Assembly: GCA_903813345.2 (NCBI GenBank)
Contig: CAIIXF020000005.1
Location: forward strand, 21,207,375 to 21,271,374
Source of the DNA: Owenia fusiformis
Taxonomy: Eukaryota; Annelida; Polychaeta; Sabellida; Oweniidae
DNA length: 64,000 nucleotides
Direction: 5' to 3'
Below are positions 22,070 through 32,150 of this stretch, piece after piece. The notes under the pieces were generated by a model. That model ran no database searches. It was given only the letters and a program-made list of their open reading frames with translations, and was not told the origin of the DNA. The position numbers and the translations under genes were made by a program. The number at the start of each line of letters is the position of its first letter. The stretch's first letter is position 1.

Positions 22070-22560
22070 AGGCGCACTATACTTAATTTAGAAGAAAAAA
22101 AATAATAATCATTGAAACATGTTACTCACACACTAGCTCAAATATGACACAAAGTTTGATTTGCTTTTATATTGAACCAAGAAAAAAGTAATCACATAGA
22201 AAAAAGCATTTGAAGTTCAGAGATCATTACACATGCATGCACATGTTAAACAAAGTGCATGTTTTAGATTACTATTGATTTAAAAGATGGCGACACTTCT
22301 ATAAAAATGAATGTATCAAGTAATACAAACAACTCTGCCATCTTTCAATGACATTGATAAAAATTTGATAAATGTATATAAAGCTTGACAGATCGAAAAT
22401 ATTTTTTGATAATTTATTGTAAGCTTTGATGTGGTCCGTTTGAGCTGTTTTTGAAGTCAAATGAAAGATAAGGTTCTTATCAACACATTGGACATACTAT
22501 GAAATTTAAATGTCAGTCTTTATTTTGCACAAAAAAGTTGAAAATTCCCAAAGTGCACCT
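22070..22560. mobile_element. TTAA-flanked MITE
   Basis: AGGCGCACTATAC at the left and the inverse of AGGTGCACTTTGG at the right, with TTAA on both sides (22066-22069 and 22561-22564). TTAA duplication is the piggyBac rule, although these termini do not start with the usual CCC. 491 bp, no coding sequence. Confidence 0.55.
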
Positions 22561-22564
22561 TTAA

Positions 22565-23065
22565 TATTCATCTGTTTTAGTGGTTCAATTTTTATATCAC
22601 CCTTATGTATCTAATAGTTATGCAAATTAAAATATGTCCAGTAAAAGAAAATGTTATTTGTCCAATACAAGAAAAGATATTTCACTTTTTGTTTATCTCC
22701 CCGAACTAGAAGTCACATTTTCCAAAAAATTTTATTTTCAAAGTTGATAAACAAGTTTCAAAACCATTTTTATAGATGCATTTTTACATGTAGATTTCAA
22801 ATGCACGTGCAGAAAAATGACGTCAGATTAGTCTACTTTCTACAGGTAAGCATGAAAATTACAGGTTTTTACGTTGCTCTGATTCCATGATTGATTTTAG
22901 CTATGTTCTAGGATGGCCCGTAGCCCATATTTGATACAGATACTCTTGCTTGTTATATTGGTTAACCCCAATCCTTAATAGGAAATAAGAATACTGTTTT
23001 AATTTGTAAATGACAACTTCAAATATGATAGTTTTGTTGATTTCGTATAATATAAATAGACAGGG
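22565..23065. other. No gene; dispersed repeat relic
   Basis: AT-rich. 22805-22880 is a diverged relative of 20284-20365. Otherwise nothing recognised. Confidence 0.35.
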
Positions 23066-23372
23066 CTAGTTTAATACCCGGCGCTTATAACATAATATTA
23101 GTACAGTATGTATACTAAACGAAATGAAATGACAACCAGGGCCTACTATTGCCTTATCACTACATTTGATTTGTGAATGAGACATTTTCTTTGTATTATG
23201 TCCGCAAATTATGAGCAAAAAGACACTAAAGTAATTGAATTGTGGTTGAATATGAAATAAAGCAAAAATAAAAAAACAAGAAGTATTCAACTGACTGGAT
23301 TTGAACCCATGCCTAACGGAAACAAGTCCTAAGTGCTAACCATTACACCATTGAGCTAGCTCTTAGGGACAG
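23066..23372 (-). mobile_element. tRNA-derived SINE
   Basis: On the minus strand, TAGCTCAATGG (A box, plus-strand 23348-23358) and GGTTCAAATCC (B box, 23297-23307) lie about 40 bp apart in a tRNA-like head (23278-23372), followed by an AT-rich body. The anticodon and acceptor stems do not pair properly, so this is not a working tRNA. The body end at 23066 is approximate. Confidence 0.5.
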
Positions 23373-23720
23373 TCATCACATAAATATCTCCACTGAAATG
23401 GATTCAGACGTGTAGCTTAACAGAAAATGTTCTTAAACGTGTACTTGAGTGTGAACTTACGCGTTCAGGTTCATGGTTTGCATTTGAGCATCTAACTTAA
23501 CCTCTCTAATGATCATTTCAAACTACACCACAGTAGATTTGTTGAAGTGATGTATTAAGCTGGGATGTACTGAAATTAATGTAAACTAAAGCACTAGACA
23601 TCTCTGATTGCCGCCACTGCTTCACTAACACGCATAATACAAGGGCATTCTTGAAACTATATAGTTACCTACCATTCCTAAAAGAGATTATACTGTTGAA
23701 CTAGAAAGTGTGCAACTAAT
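23373..23720. other. No recognised feature
   Basis: Non-repetitive AT-rich DNA between a SINE and a rolling-circle element; nothing supported. Confidence 0.4.
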
Positions 23721-24360
23721 TATCCCATAGAACAAAGTTCAGAAGGGATATAGTGAAGCCCTCTGTCTGTCCGTCAATATGTCTGTCCTGGCGATAACTC
23801 AAATACCGCTGGCCCGATTTTGTTCATATTTTATACACACGTGGCCTATGTCATAGAAGCTCTGCTCGAAAGTCAATTTTCAAAATGGCGACTTGTTTCA
23901 AAATGGCAGGTATTTTAGTGCCTATTTTACAGTAATTTTTGTACAAATGAAAAACTGTAATATTTATACGTTTTCAAGGTAAAACGTTTGATAAGAAATT
24001 AATAAAATTAGAAATCTAGATATTTTGGAAACACATGGCTCCAAAATGGCAGCCGTTACACGCTATTTTACGATTTTGCTATAACTTCAAAAGTAGTGGA
24101 GCGATTTTGTTCTTATTTAATATGTAAAATCATGGTACACTTTGGCTTTTAGGCAGCCATTTTGAAAATGGCTGACATGTTGTTTATATGTTTTTTTATG
24201 ATAATACAGAATGTATGTAAACTGTAATATTTGTATGTTTTCAAGGTAAAAAAGTTTAATAAAACATTAATAAAGGTCGAAATGTAGATATTTAAGAAAC
24301 AAATGGCAGCCATCTTGGAAAATGGTGGGCTGGGATAAGTTTGGGATAAGCGTACTATCA
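23721..24360 (+). mobile_element. Family A rolling-circle element, 3' lost
   Basis: The 5' end TATCCCATAGAAC is followed by a GTCTGTCC-type run and 'ggcgataactcaaatacc'. The core has two diverged units containing 'aaaatggc', 'aaaactgtaatatttatacg' and 'ttttcaaggtaaaa'. These units match the element at 55430-56195 better than copies 1-3. No inverted motif, hairpin or CTAG end was found, so the 3' end is deleted or decayed. Confidence 0.6.
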
Positions 24361-25320
24361 ATTTTTCACGAGGAATTCATTTCTGGAGTCCATATGGAAT
24401 GTTTTCTGCTTCATTATTTGTATTTTACTATATGTATTCGTAAATTGAACTTCTGCATTTGTTGAATGCACATTTATGTTCGTAACTTTAGTATTTTCAT
24501 TCATTTTTTGTATTTTCCGTTCGTGAATCTAATTTGTTTCGTTAAAACAAATATGTACATGTTTTATACTGAAATACATTCAGAATTCCTTATAAGCATT
24601 TGTAAGTGACACATTATATATCCGTATACAAATAAATTTGAGTTCATTTTGTACAGTTATCATTGTTTCTGCAAATATATTAGTTTAGTATCTACGAAAT
24701 GAATGTCAAATTTATCAATGAAAAAGTACTATAATATTGGCATTTTATTTTTTAATTGTGGAATTTATTTTCGTAACAAGGAAAAATGTTTTCGTAAAAG
24801 TGCACATTTATTGTTCGTAAATATTGTCATTTGTATTCGTAAATTGCACTTATATATTCATTTTTCATTGGTTCATTGAGATCACGTGATCATTCTTAAC
24901 GAGACATGGTCAACCCATGGACGAAGTCATCACCCCCTCCCACACACACCAAAAACTCTCGTGTCACGTGACCTATGCCTGGATACTAGCATTTTATATT
25001 CGTTGACTCAGTATTCGTAAACTCACATTTATATTCGTAAATTTTCATTTTATTATACGCTAATATACGAATATTTCTTTGCTTTCTGCAATACTTTATG
25101 GGTAATATGCAAGATTATTATTCGTGAAAATACATTTCTTCGATAAAATAACGGGCAACTTTTTGAAATTTACGAATTCTAATCTTCAGTTTGCGAATGA
25201 TAAATTGTTAGTTTTACAAATGTTTATAGTCCTTACAAACATAAAATGCACCCGATTTTAGGATCTGTTTGTCTATTTGATACATCATAATATGTCCAAA
25301 TATTCATCGGTTAGGTAAAG
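24361..25320. repeat. AT-rich, TTCGTAAA-motif-rich DNA
   Basis: The motif ATTCGTAAA or its close variants (TTCGTAA, and inverted TTTACGAAT) recurs more than ten times. No clear period exists, so it may be decayed satellite or element DNA. A CACGTGA motif appears twice (24892, 24965). No gene was seen. Confidence 0.35.
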
Positions 25321-25374
25321 ATAATTAATTTGTATTACTTTCCTCAAATCACTAACCAAAATAACTTACTTTTT

Positions 25375-25915
25375 CGAGCTTTCGGTAGCAGCTATTACCT
25401 TTGTCAAGATGATATATTGGCGGGAAATGGGCTGACCCTTGACCTGGTTTGGGTTTTACTCCTGTGTAGTTCCAACAGTCCCGGGGAAACCTTAAATCCA
25501 GAGTCCCTGTTAAGTTGTGGCTTGCTTGTATGAATATGAAGTGCTTCCTTTACTTTCCGTTTAAAGTAATGGGATTCTCTATCTAGAATTTTGTACTCCC
25601 AGTTAATCCTATGCGCTTTGGAAACTATATGTTCAGCGATGGCGGATTTATTGGGATTGTTCAGTCTAAAAGCGTCCTTGTGTTCTTAATTCTTGTATCA
25701 ATCGCTCTACCGGTTTCACCTATGTAGAGTTCACTACAGTCCTAACATTCAATTTGGTATATTAATCCTGATCTCTCACCTTTGGGGGTGGGATCTTTGG
25801 GTGATACTAACATTTGACGTAAGGATTGAACAGACTTAAAACTAGTCTTAACTCCTGCTTCTTGAAAGATGCGTTGAAGTTTGGGAGCGATAGTACTAAT
25901 ATAAGGTAACACTAC
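25375..25915 (-). pseudogene. Penelope-like element, GIY-YIG fragment
   Basis: Minus-strand translation runs from about 25915: YISTIAPKLQRIFQEAG, then SLRQMLVSPKDP, then the GIY-YIG nuclease start GLIYQIEC, an in-frame TAG, then DCSELYIGETGRAIDTRI. A one-base loss near 25685 moves the rest into another frame: KDAFRLNNPNKSAIAEH, then WEYKILDRESHYFKRKVKEA and the C-terminal tail. The order GIY...YIG...R...H is diagnostic for the endonuclease of Penelope-like retroelements. The RT part is missing (5'-truncated). The stop and frameshift make it dead. Confidence 0.8.
25377..25412 (-). other. Degenerate hammerhead-like motif
   Basis: Just downstream of the Penelope-like ORF the minus strand reads TTGACAAAGGTA, a loop, then TACCGAAAGC. 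This resembles the hammerhead core (CTGANGA, stem II, GAAA) with two core mismatches; a 4-bp stem GGTA/TACC is kept. Penelope-like elements carry hammerhead motifs, so a relic is plausible, but it would not be expected to cleave. Confidence 0.4.
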
Positions 25916-25993
25916 ACTAATTTTGTATCTAATTGTAGATAGGGATGAATTTATCAGTATAAATTTTATCTTTTTTGTTCAGGCTAATATTTG

Positions 25994-26231
25994 GTGAATT
26001 CGTACGATCCTAAAATTAGGGGGAATCCCCAAGATTACAATGGAATTCAGATAAAATTTATCCAAAAAGTAATCCACCTCAATAGGTTGATTGAGATTTA
26101 TACCGGGGATTTAGGCTGAGATTATTCCCAGGATTGTATGAATTCACAGATTTTTTGGATTAATTCTACAATCCCACAATGCATCATTAGCGAAATTTAT
26201 CTGGATCGCCTCACGGATCGTACGAATTCAC
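25994..26231. mobile_element. Short MITE, 17-bp inverted termini
   Basis: GTGAATTCGTACGATCC at 25994-26010 and its perfect inverse at 26215-26231. 238 bp, AT-rich, no coding. Target duplication is not clear. Confidence 0.55.
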
Positions 26232-26401
26232 AGCCCCTAGATTTTTAAAAAAGAGAAATCCCCTTCAAATTCTTGCTATGGGCCTGGATAAATTGAGTAC
26301 TTTATTTCCGGTCATACTAATCCATCAAAATCAAAATACATTTCAGTTTGTCTAATGGCTAGCCTAATTTACTCGAGTCTCTATACAAATTATACTTCTC
26401 A

Positions 26402-26545
26402 ATGCATTGGTTACATACATGCTCCAATCAATCGGCCGGCGCCCGGACGATTGAGTGTTTTGTTCAATATTGTATTCAATTTTGAACAAAATACTCAATC
26501 GGCCGGGCGCCGTAGTGAAAATAGGCGCAAATGTGACCAAGGCAG
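26402..26545. mobile_element. Palindromic MITE, copy 2
   Basis: Same family as 19325-19470: GATTGAGTGTTTTGTTCAA mirrors 'ttgaacaaaatactcaatc', and both flank GGCGCCCGG motifs. The outer arms are ATGCATTGGTTACAT and ATGTGACCAAGGCA. The stem is more perfect than in copy 1. Confidence 0.65.
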
Positions 26546-26552
26546 TTCTTGG

Positions 26553-26909
26553 GCTTAAAATGAGATAGCTATAACTTAGATGAAATTATCGTTCAAATGT
26601 TATTACATTTTTTGAATCACTCGATATATCCACCTTTCTAACTAAGTTACCTAAACAGAAGTCAACGATGTCTTGACCCGTTTCAGTGCAGCATTTGCAA
26701 CTCATTGACATAATTTCAAAGATATAGTCCTGCGTAAGGACACTAGTGGTTACTGTTAGTGATTTGGTTTTCTGTATAAAAAAGTCATTTTTATCCTTCC
26801 CTCCCCATTGGAGGGCCATCTGGCGTTTAGGAAGTGAATCGCGACTCGATATTTATAAGGTAGGTCCTAATTTATCTGAAACATGTCAGTGGGAAATCTC
26901 ATTTTAAGC
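26553..26909. mobile_element. Possible MITE with 14-bp termini
   Basis: GCTTAAAATGAGAT at 26553-26566 returns as its exact inverse at 26896-26909. The 357-bp span directly abuts the palindromic MITE on its left and the duplicated segment on its right. No target duplication was identified. Confidence 0.4.
26586..26819 (-). CDS. Small orphan ORF, 77 codons
   Basis: Starts with a true ATG on the minus strand (MALQWGGKDKNDFF) and ends VDISSDSKNVITFER. It has mixed amino-acid composition and a CKCC motif near residue 41. It lies inside the 14-bp inverted repeats of 26553-26909. No family was recognised and chance cannot be excluded. Confidence 0.2.
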   Translation of the reverse strand: MALQWGGKDKNDFFIQKTKSLTVTTSVLTQDYIFEIMSMSCKCCTETGQDIVDFCLGNLVRKVDISSDSKNVITFER

Positions 26910-26921
26910 TAAAAATTCAAT

Positions 26922-27693
26922 GCTTCTAGCGCTACATTACCGTTGTCTTTCTAGATACCGTTGTCAAATATTACCGTTGTCATCTGAATTTTAGAGCACA
27001 TTTGACCCACATTTACCGTTGTCATTTTTACAGTATCCGATGTCCCATACCATATCTTAATCGGTTAAATTGAAGGTTTTATTTAGATGGTAGAACATTA
27101 TCAACTATACGGTGAGTACCAAGACACTTTTATTGATTCGTGTGCCAAATGAATTTAATAAACGTGCTCTATTGAACTTAAAATTCGTGAAAATCAAATC
27201 AAATACGAACATGTGTCAGCCATTTGTGACAACGGGATCTGACTTTACAGTAGTCAGGCTATTCCGGTGTGGTATGAAGTTCAAACAAAAGAAAGCAGAT
27301 TTGACATTATTTGTAACAAAAAAAGTTCATTCAGTGAACTTAATCAATTACTGACCCTGTTATAGCCTTTTTACTTTTGTCATGTTCCTTTTAAAGATAT
27401 GGTGGATTTATCCAAAATATTTACTTTTTCACACTTAAGTTGTGTTGTTATGGCAACCACCAATCATGATCGAACTTAAACCATAGCATCTAAATTATAT
27501 ATAGATACATAAACCCTAAAAATATGAATGTGATTGAAGGTATATAACAGAAATGATTGATGAATATCATAGTACCCCCTCATAAAAGTAGCCAGGGGGG
27601 GGGGGTATAAATGGCAATAATTCGCAGATGCTGAAAATCTAGACCCTATTATTTTCAAAATCAATGAGAAATGATATGCTACACATAATTAAC
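26922..27693. repeat. 770-bp duplicated segment, copy 1
   Basis: Almost identical to 29079-29848: a few substitutions plus a difference in a poly-G run near 27598. Both copies contain four ACCGTTGTC motifs, a GGTGAGTACC splice-donor-like site near 27110, and an 80-codon frame that lacks ATG. Its own flanks are not rolling-circle sequence, so this copy may be the source. Confidence 0.85.
26939..27023. promoter_or_regulatory. Cluster of four ACCGTTGTC motifs
   Basis: Copies at 26939, 26957, 26973 and 27015, all in one orientation. CCGTTG is the inverse of the CAACGG core bound by Myb proteins. They are kept in the second copy (29096-29181). A regulatory role is only a suggestion. Confidence 0.3.
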
Positions 27694-28065
27694 ATAATTA
27701 GAAAAATGCAATACTGTAAGCAAAAACATGGTCCAAGCTTATCCAGTACCTTTATATCAGTCAAAATCAGTCAGTCATATTCTGTATTTAATTAGATGGG
27801 CAGAATACTGTGTAAGTGGTTAGTTTGCCGAGACATTTAATTTTCCAATTTCGGATTTATGCTTAGTGAATTAGTTTACATTGTGTGATTGAAGCCGTCA
27901 TGATAAGAGTCAAGTCAAGCTATGGGACTGGCATGATAGTTTCGGCGCTAAAAATAAATCCCTTGTAATTAACCATTCAGCAGGAGGAAATAAAGATTAA
28001 ACAAACAAACTCGCATGTCACATAATTCCTCTCAAAAACGCAATCAAAACATTTTAATCCTTTTT
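27694..28065. other. No gene; shared repeat fragment
   Basis: The segment near 27900-27990 ('ggcgctaaaaataaatccct') is an inverted, diverged copy of 19635-19720. Otherwise AT-rich and featureless. Confidence 0.4.
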
Positions 28066-28500
28066 ATGTCCCCACCACATAGTGTGGGGCCATATTGTCG
28101 GCCTCGCGTCCGTCTGTCTGTCCGTCTGTCCGTCCGTACATCCGGCAGTTTTCTCCAAAACCACTACAGATATCACCTTCAAATGTTCAGGGATAACTTA
28201 TGAGTGCCTACAGATGTGGATGAAAAAAAATTAACTCGATACCTACTTCCTGTTGGCCATTTTGAAGTCAAATGCTAAAATCCTTGTCTGCAAACTTTAA
28301 GAAAAATGGCTTCACTGTTGCTTTTGAAATGTTGATATCTTGTTCAGCTCACTTCATTCTACATCTGATTAGGTTTTGGACCTGTTAGCTCAGTCATGTC
28401 AGCCATTTTGAATGTTTTAAGAAAAGTTAGCGCGTGATAATACTTTGTATCATATTGAATGGTGTTTTTCAGTTTTCATACTTTAACTATTTAGTAGCTT
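28066..28500 (+). mobile_element. Rolling-circle-like 5' fragment, family D
   Basis: ATGTCCCCACCACATAGTG begins the fragment and contains a CCCCAC/GTGGGG stem. A (GTCC/GTCT)n run (28108-28142) and a gene-free body with 'ggccattttgaagtcaaatg' follow. The layout is that of family A 5' ends with a different terminal motif. The 3' end is missing: the next element starts at 28508. Confidence 0.45.
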
Positions 28501-28507
28501 TATAATT

Positions 28508-28718
28508 AGACTCCAGATTGAAAATCTGGAGTCTATTGCTTTTGCCAGTTTTCTTATTAGACTGTCTATTGTTTTCGTCAGTTTTCTTATTAGACTCCAG
28601 ATGTAAATCTGGAGTCTATTGTTTTCGTCAGTATTCTTCTTTATTTAAGACTCCAGATGTAAATCTGGAGTCTATTACTTTTGCCAGTATTCTTCTTCTT
28701 CTTCTTTATTATTATTAT
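28508..28718 (+). repeat. Stacked family B 5' hairpins (three)
   Basis: Hairpins AGACTCCAGAT...ATCTGGAGTCT at 28508-28534, 28592-28617 and 28648-28673, plus a damaged one near 28556. Each is followed by CTATTG-TTTT-CGTCAG-TATTCTT and then the next head. Bodies are missing. Confidence 0.75.
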
Positions 28719-29078
28719 ATTGTTTTCGTAGCTTTTCTTTTTCTTATTTTTATTTTTCTAACCACGTTTTCTCAGAAACTATGAGGTCTCCAGTAAAGAC
28801 AAGTATATGGTTTATCAAGGTTAGAGGCCGGGTCGCTCGGAAATTGGGTCAATTTTTTATCTAGGTCAAAGGTCAAGAACTAGGTCAAAACCTAATTTTT
28901 CCAGTTTTCTCCATTATTCTTCAGTTTTACGTCTCGATTTATGTTCCATTGCATTCCTATGAAATAAACCTATGAAAAAAACCATGGGACCTTTTTTCGA
29001 TTACTCTTCCCAATTTTGAGATATGGCGTCCGGAAAGAAGGTCAGAAAATAAAGTTCTCCGAATTCAACGTGTAAGGT
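28719..29078 (+). repeat. Family B unit start, copy 1 of pair
   Basis: 360 bp from 'ttgttttcgtagcttttc' to 'attcaacgtgtaaggt', nearly identical to 30009-30368 (offset 1290 bp). It contains the family B 5' body (CTAACCACGTTTTCTCAG, 'ctaggtcaaaggtcaagaac'). It breaks off exactly where the duplicated segment 29079-29848 begins. Confidence 0.75.
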
Positions 29079-29848
29079 GCTTCTAGCGCTACATTACCGT
29101 TGTCTTTCTAGATACCGTTGTCAAATATTACCGTTGTCATCTGAATTTTAGAGCACATTTGACCCACATTTACCGTTGTCATTTTTACAGTATCCGATGT
29201 CCCATACCATATCTTAATCGGTTAAATTGAAGGTTTTATTTAGATGGTAGAACATTATCAACTATACGGTGAGTACCAAGACACTTTTATTGATTCGTGT
29301 GCCAAATGAATTTAATATACGTGCTCTATTGAACTTAAAATTCGTGAAAATCAAATCAAATACGAACATGTGTCAGCCATTTGTGACAACGGCATCTGAC
29401 TTTACCGTAGTCAGGCTATTCCGGTGTGGTATGAAGTTCAAACAAAAGAAAGCAGATTTGACATTATTTGTAACAAAAAAAGTTCATTCAGTGAACTTAA
29501 TCAATTACTGACCCTGTTATAGCCTTTTTACTTTTGTCATGTTCCTTTTAAAGATATGGTGGATTTATCCAAAATATTTACAATTTTTCACACTTAAGTT
29601 GTGTTGTTATGGCAACCACCAATCATGATCGAACTTAAACCATAGCATCTAAATTATATATAGATACATAAACCCTAAAAATATGAATGTGATTGAAGGT
29701 ATATAACAGAAATGATTGATGAATATCATAGTACCCCCTCATAAAAGTAGCCAGGGGGGGTATAAATGGCAATAATTCGCAGATGCTGAAAATCTAGACC
29801 CTATTATTTTCAAAATCAATGAGAAATGATATGCTACACATAATTAAC
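29079..29848. repeat. 770-bp duplicated segment, copy 2
   Basis: Near-identical to 26922-27693. It interrupts a family B unit: the uninterrupted counterpart at 30350-30370 reads straight through the left junction (AAGGT|GTCAAA). The right junction runs into 'ttctccgtaaaacatcg', also rolling-circle-like. This copy therefore looks inserted or captured. The inner 80-codon frame (29269-29511) has no ATG. Confidence 0.8.
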
Positions 29849-31040
29849 TTCTCCGTAAAACATCGAATTCGATCGCCTGCAATCTGCCTTGAAAGCGGAC
29901 GTCATGAGCATTTCAGAACTGTAAACCAAATTGAAATCGGTCCATTATTTCTCGAGTTATAAGCCTTTACTTTTTCCCTTATTATACTCCAGATGAAATC
30001 TGGAGTATATTGTTTTCGTAGCTTTTCTTTTTCTTATTTTTATTTTTCTAACCACGTTTTCTCAGAAACTATGAGGTCTCCAGTAAAGACAAGTATATGG
30101 TTTATCAAGGTTAGAGGCCGGGTCGCTCGGAAATTGGGTCAATTTTTTATCTAGGTCAAAGGTCAAGAACTAGGTCAAAACCTAACTTTTCCAGTTTTCT
30201 CCATTATTCTTCAGTTTTACGTCTCGATTTATGTTCCATTGCATTCCTATGAAATAAACCTATGAAAAAAACCTGGGACCTTTTTTCGATTACTCTTCCC
30301 AATTTTGAGATATGGCGTCCGGAAAGAAGGTCAGAAAATAAAGTTCTCCGAATTCAACGTGTAAGGTGTCAAAATAATGGGAAATTTTCTCAGGATTCCG
30401 AATCTACAAACCGAATTGAAATCCGACGACCCGTTGACTTTCTACGGCCTTTTAAAGTGAAAAATGTCAACTTTTCAAAATCATAATTTTCACTTTAATA
30501 TAGATAAAAACGATTCATTAGAGACCTAAAAATGTCAGTAAACTCAAAATTTTAAGCTTAAAGGTCAAGGTCACAATCTATGTAATTTCATTAGTTTTGC
30601 CGATAGACGCCTTACACTTCAATATTTTCGTCTAAAATTCGGGGAAAGCATTCCTTTAAAGCTTCTATACGTTTTAGTAAATCGTTATTTTCAAAGATTA
30701 TCCAAATTGGAAGTGTTAATTTTCAGATTTGTGTCAGGATGAAAGCGAAGGTAAGGGTTAAAACTATGATTATAGTTAAACCCAGGGTCGTGGCTTGAGC
30801 TAGTATTGGGGTTAGTCCTTGAGCTACAGTTAGGTTTAGGGTTGTGATTAGAGTTAAACTAGCCCGATTGTTAAAGCTAGGGTTAGAGTTATAATTTAGT
30901 ATTTCACGTGTGTATTGGTGTTGGTGTCAGAATATTCAAAGCTCAATAAGGGGAATAATATTTTCAGTGTTTTGTCCTTCGGGGCCTTCATGATCGCAGA
31001 ATATTAAATTCAAATATCACTAAATTGTCTCGAAGGCAAA
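29849..31040 (+). mobile_element. Family B unit with 5' hairpin
   Basis: A tail remnant (29849-29980) is followed by a complete 5' hairpin TACTCCAGATGAAATCTGG at 29984-30008 and the unit body (30009-30760). From 30760 the sequence drifts into 'gggttagg'-like text. No 3' terminus was seen, so the unit is truncated. Confidence 0.55.
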
Positions 31041-31245
31041 TATCCTGAGGATTTCAGAACTGTCAACCAAATTAAAATCGGGCCATTAGTTATAAGTGTT
31101 TGAAGGTCTCCCCTGAAGATGGAAAGGTGCTCTATTTGCGCAAAAAACGTTATTTGAGCAAAAACCATATAGGGTTGGAGACAGCTTAAGGATTAGCGTT
31201 AGAATTAGAACCAGGGTTAGGGTTAGCTCCGAGTTAGGGTTGTAG
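30770..31245. repeat. Degenerate GGGTTAG-like repeats
   Basis: Many interspersed GGGTTAG / TTAGGGTT words (30780-30900, 31190-31245), for example 'cagggttagggttagctcc'. They resemble the TTAGGG telomere repeat but are broken by other bases and never form a clean run. Confidence 0.45.
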
Positions 31246-32150
31246 AATCTTCTTAGGAATCCGAATATCAAATTTCAATCCAACTTATTCTAAAATGTTG
31301 AGAGCTCAAATGTCAAGGTCGAAGTTTTGGTCGATTTGTCAGGTTCGCCAATACTTGTACTGTATTAAATAGTTTTGTCTGAAATTCGAGGAAGATATTC
31401 CTTTGAAGGATACAAAAAGCATTTCGTATTTGATCTATTTTCATATCTAGAGCCTCCCAGAAATATTTAACAACACTGTCTATCCGCCTTGAAAGAAGAC
31501 ATCCCGAGCATTCCAGAACAAAAAATCAAATTTAAATCGCCCCATTATTTTATCTGGTTATAAGCTTTTGAAAATTTCGTATGACAACCTTACCAAACTT
31601 CACCTTCCTCCATCAAAAATTCCCCAAACGAAATGGTACGAGAAATTAATACGATTTCCTTCATCAAACTAACAATTACGGAATGCAGAACGATGTGTAC
31701 GTTACTCAGATTGAAGCCAAGGTATCACAATCATGCCTAGTGTCACATGCATTTAGTATTATATGGACAATGCGTAAGACAGATGTGTCGCCAAACTTGG
31801 CTTATCAGTGGATTTAAAACGTCACATTTTGCACTGGACACTATCCCCTCCCTCTGCTGCCACAGATTGAAATTCTTTAAAAATAAAGCCAAAATCAATA
31901 CGCCATTTGACTCCAAATTGTCCTTCAAATTACCTAAATAAACACACTTTAGAAGAATCGCATACTGTCATTGCAAAAAGGAGACAATTGTACCAATATA
32001 TGAGCTCACTGACTCGACATCATCACAATTTTGTGGGGACTACATTCAGTTTTTAAACTACTTTTTTCTATTCAGCGGAAGTGACATAGCAAATATACGT
32101 TAAAATTGCGACCGCCTTAAACTTACATGCGTTATTACGTTCTCAGTATT
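31246..32150. other. Family B remnants and unique DNA
   Basis: 31246-31580 has eroded family B text ('agaacaaaaaatcaaatttaaatcg'). 31580-32150 is unlike its surroundings and unrecognised; its open frames are short and lack coding character. Confidence 0.4.

Noticed and set aside
23278-23372. Functional tRNA gene on the minus strand
   Set aside because: A and B boxes are present but the anticodon and acceptor stems do not pair, and a SINE-like body follows.
24892-24975. CACGTGA pair as E-box regulatory site
   Set aside because: Two short words in AT-rich DNA with no nearby gene or promoter.
27112-27354. 80-codon frame kept in both copies of the duplicated segment (also 29269-29511)
   Set aside because: It starts at GTG, not ATG, and conservation follows from the recent duplication of the whole segment, not from selection on protein.
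30770-31245. Interstitial telomere
   Set aside because: TTAGGG-like words are interspersed and imperfect; no uninterrupted run exists.
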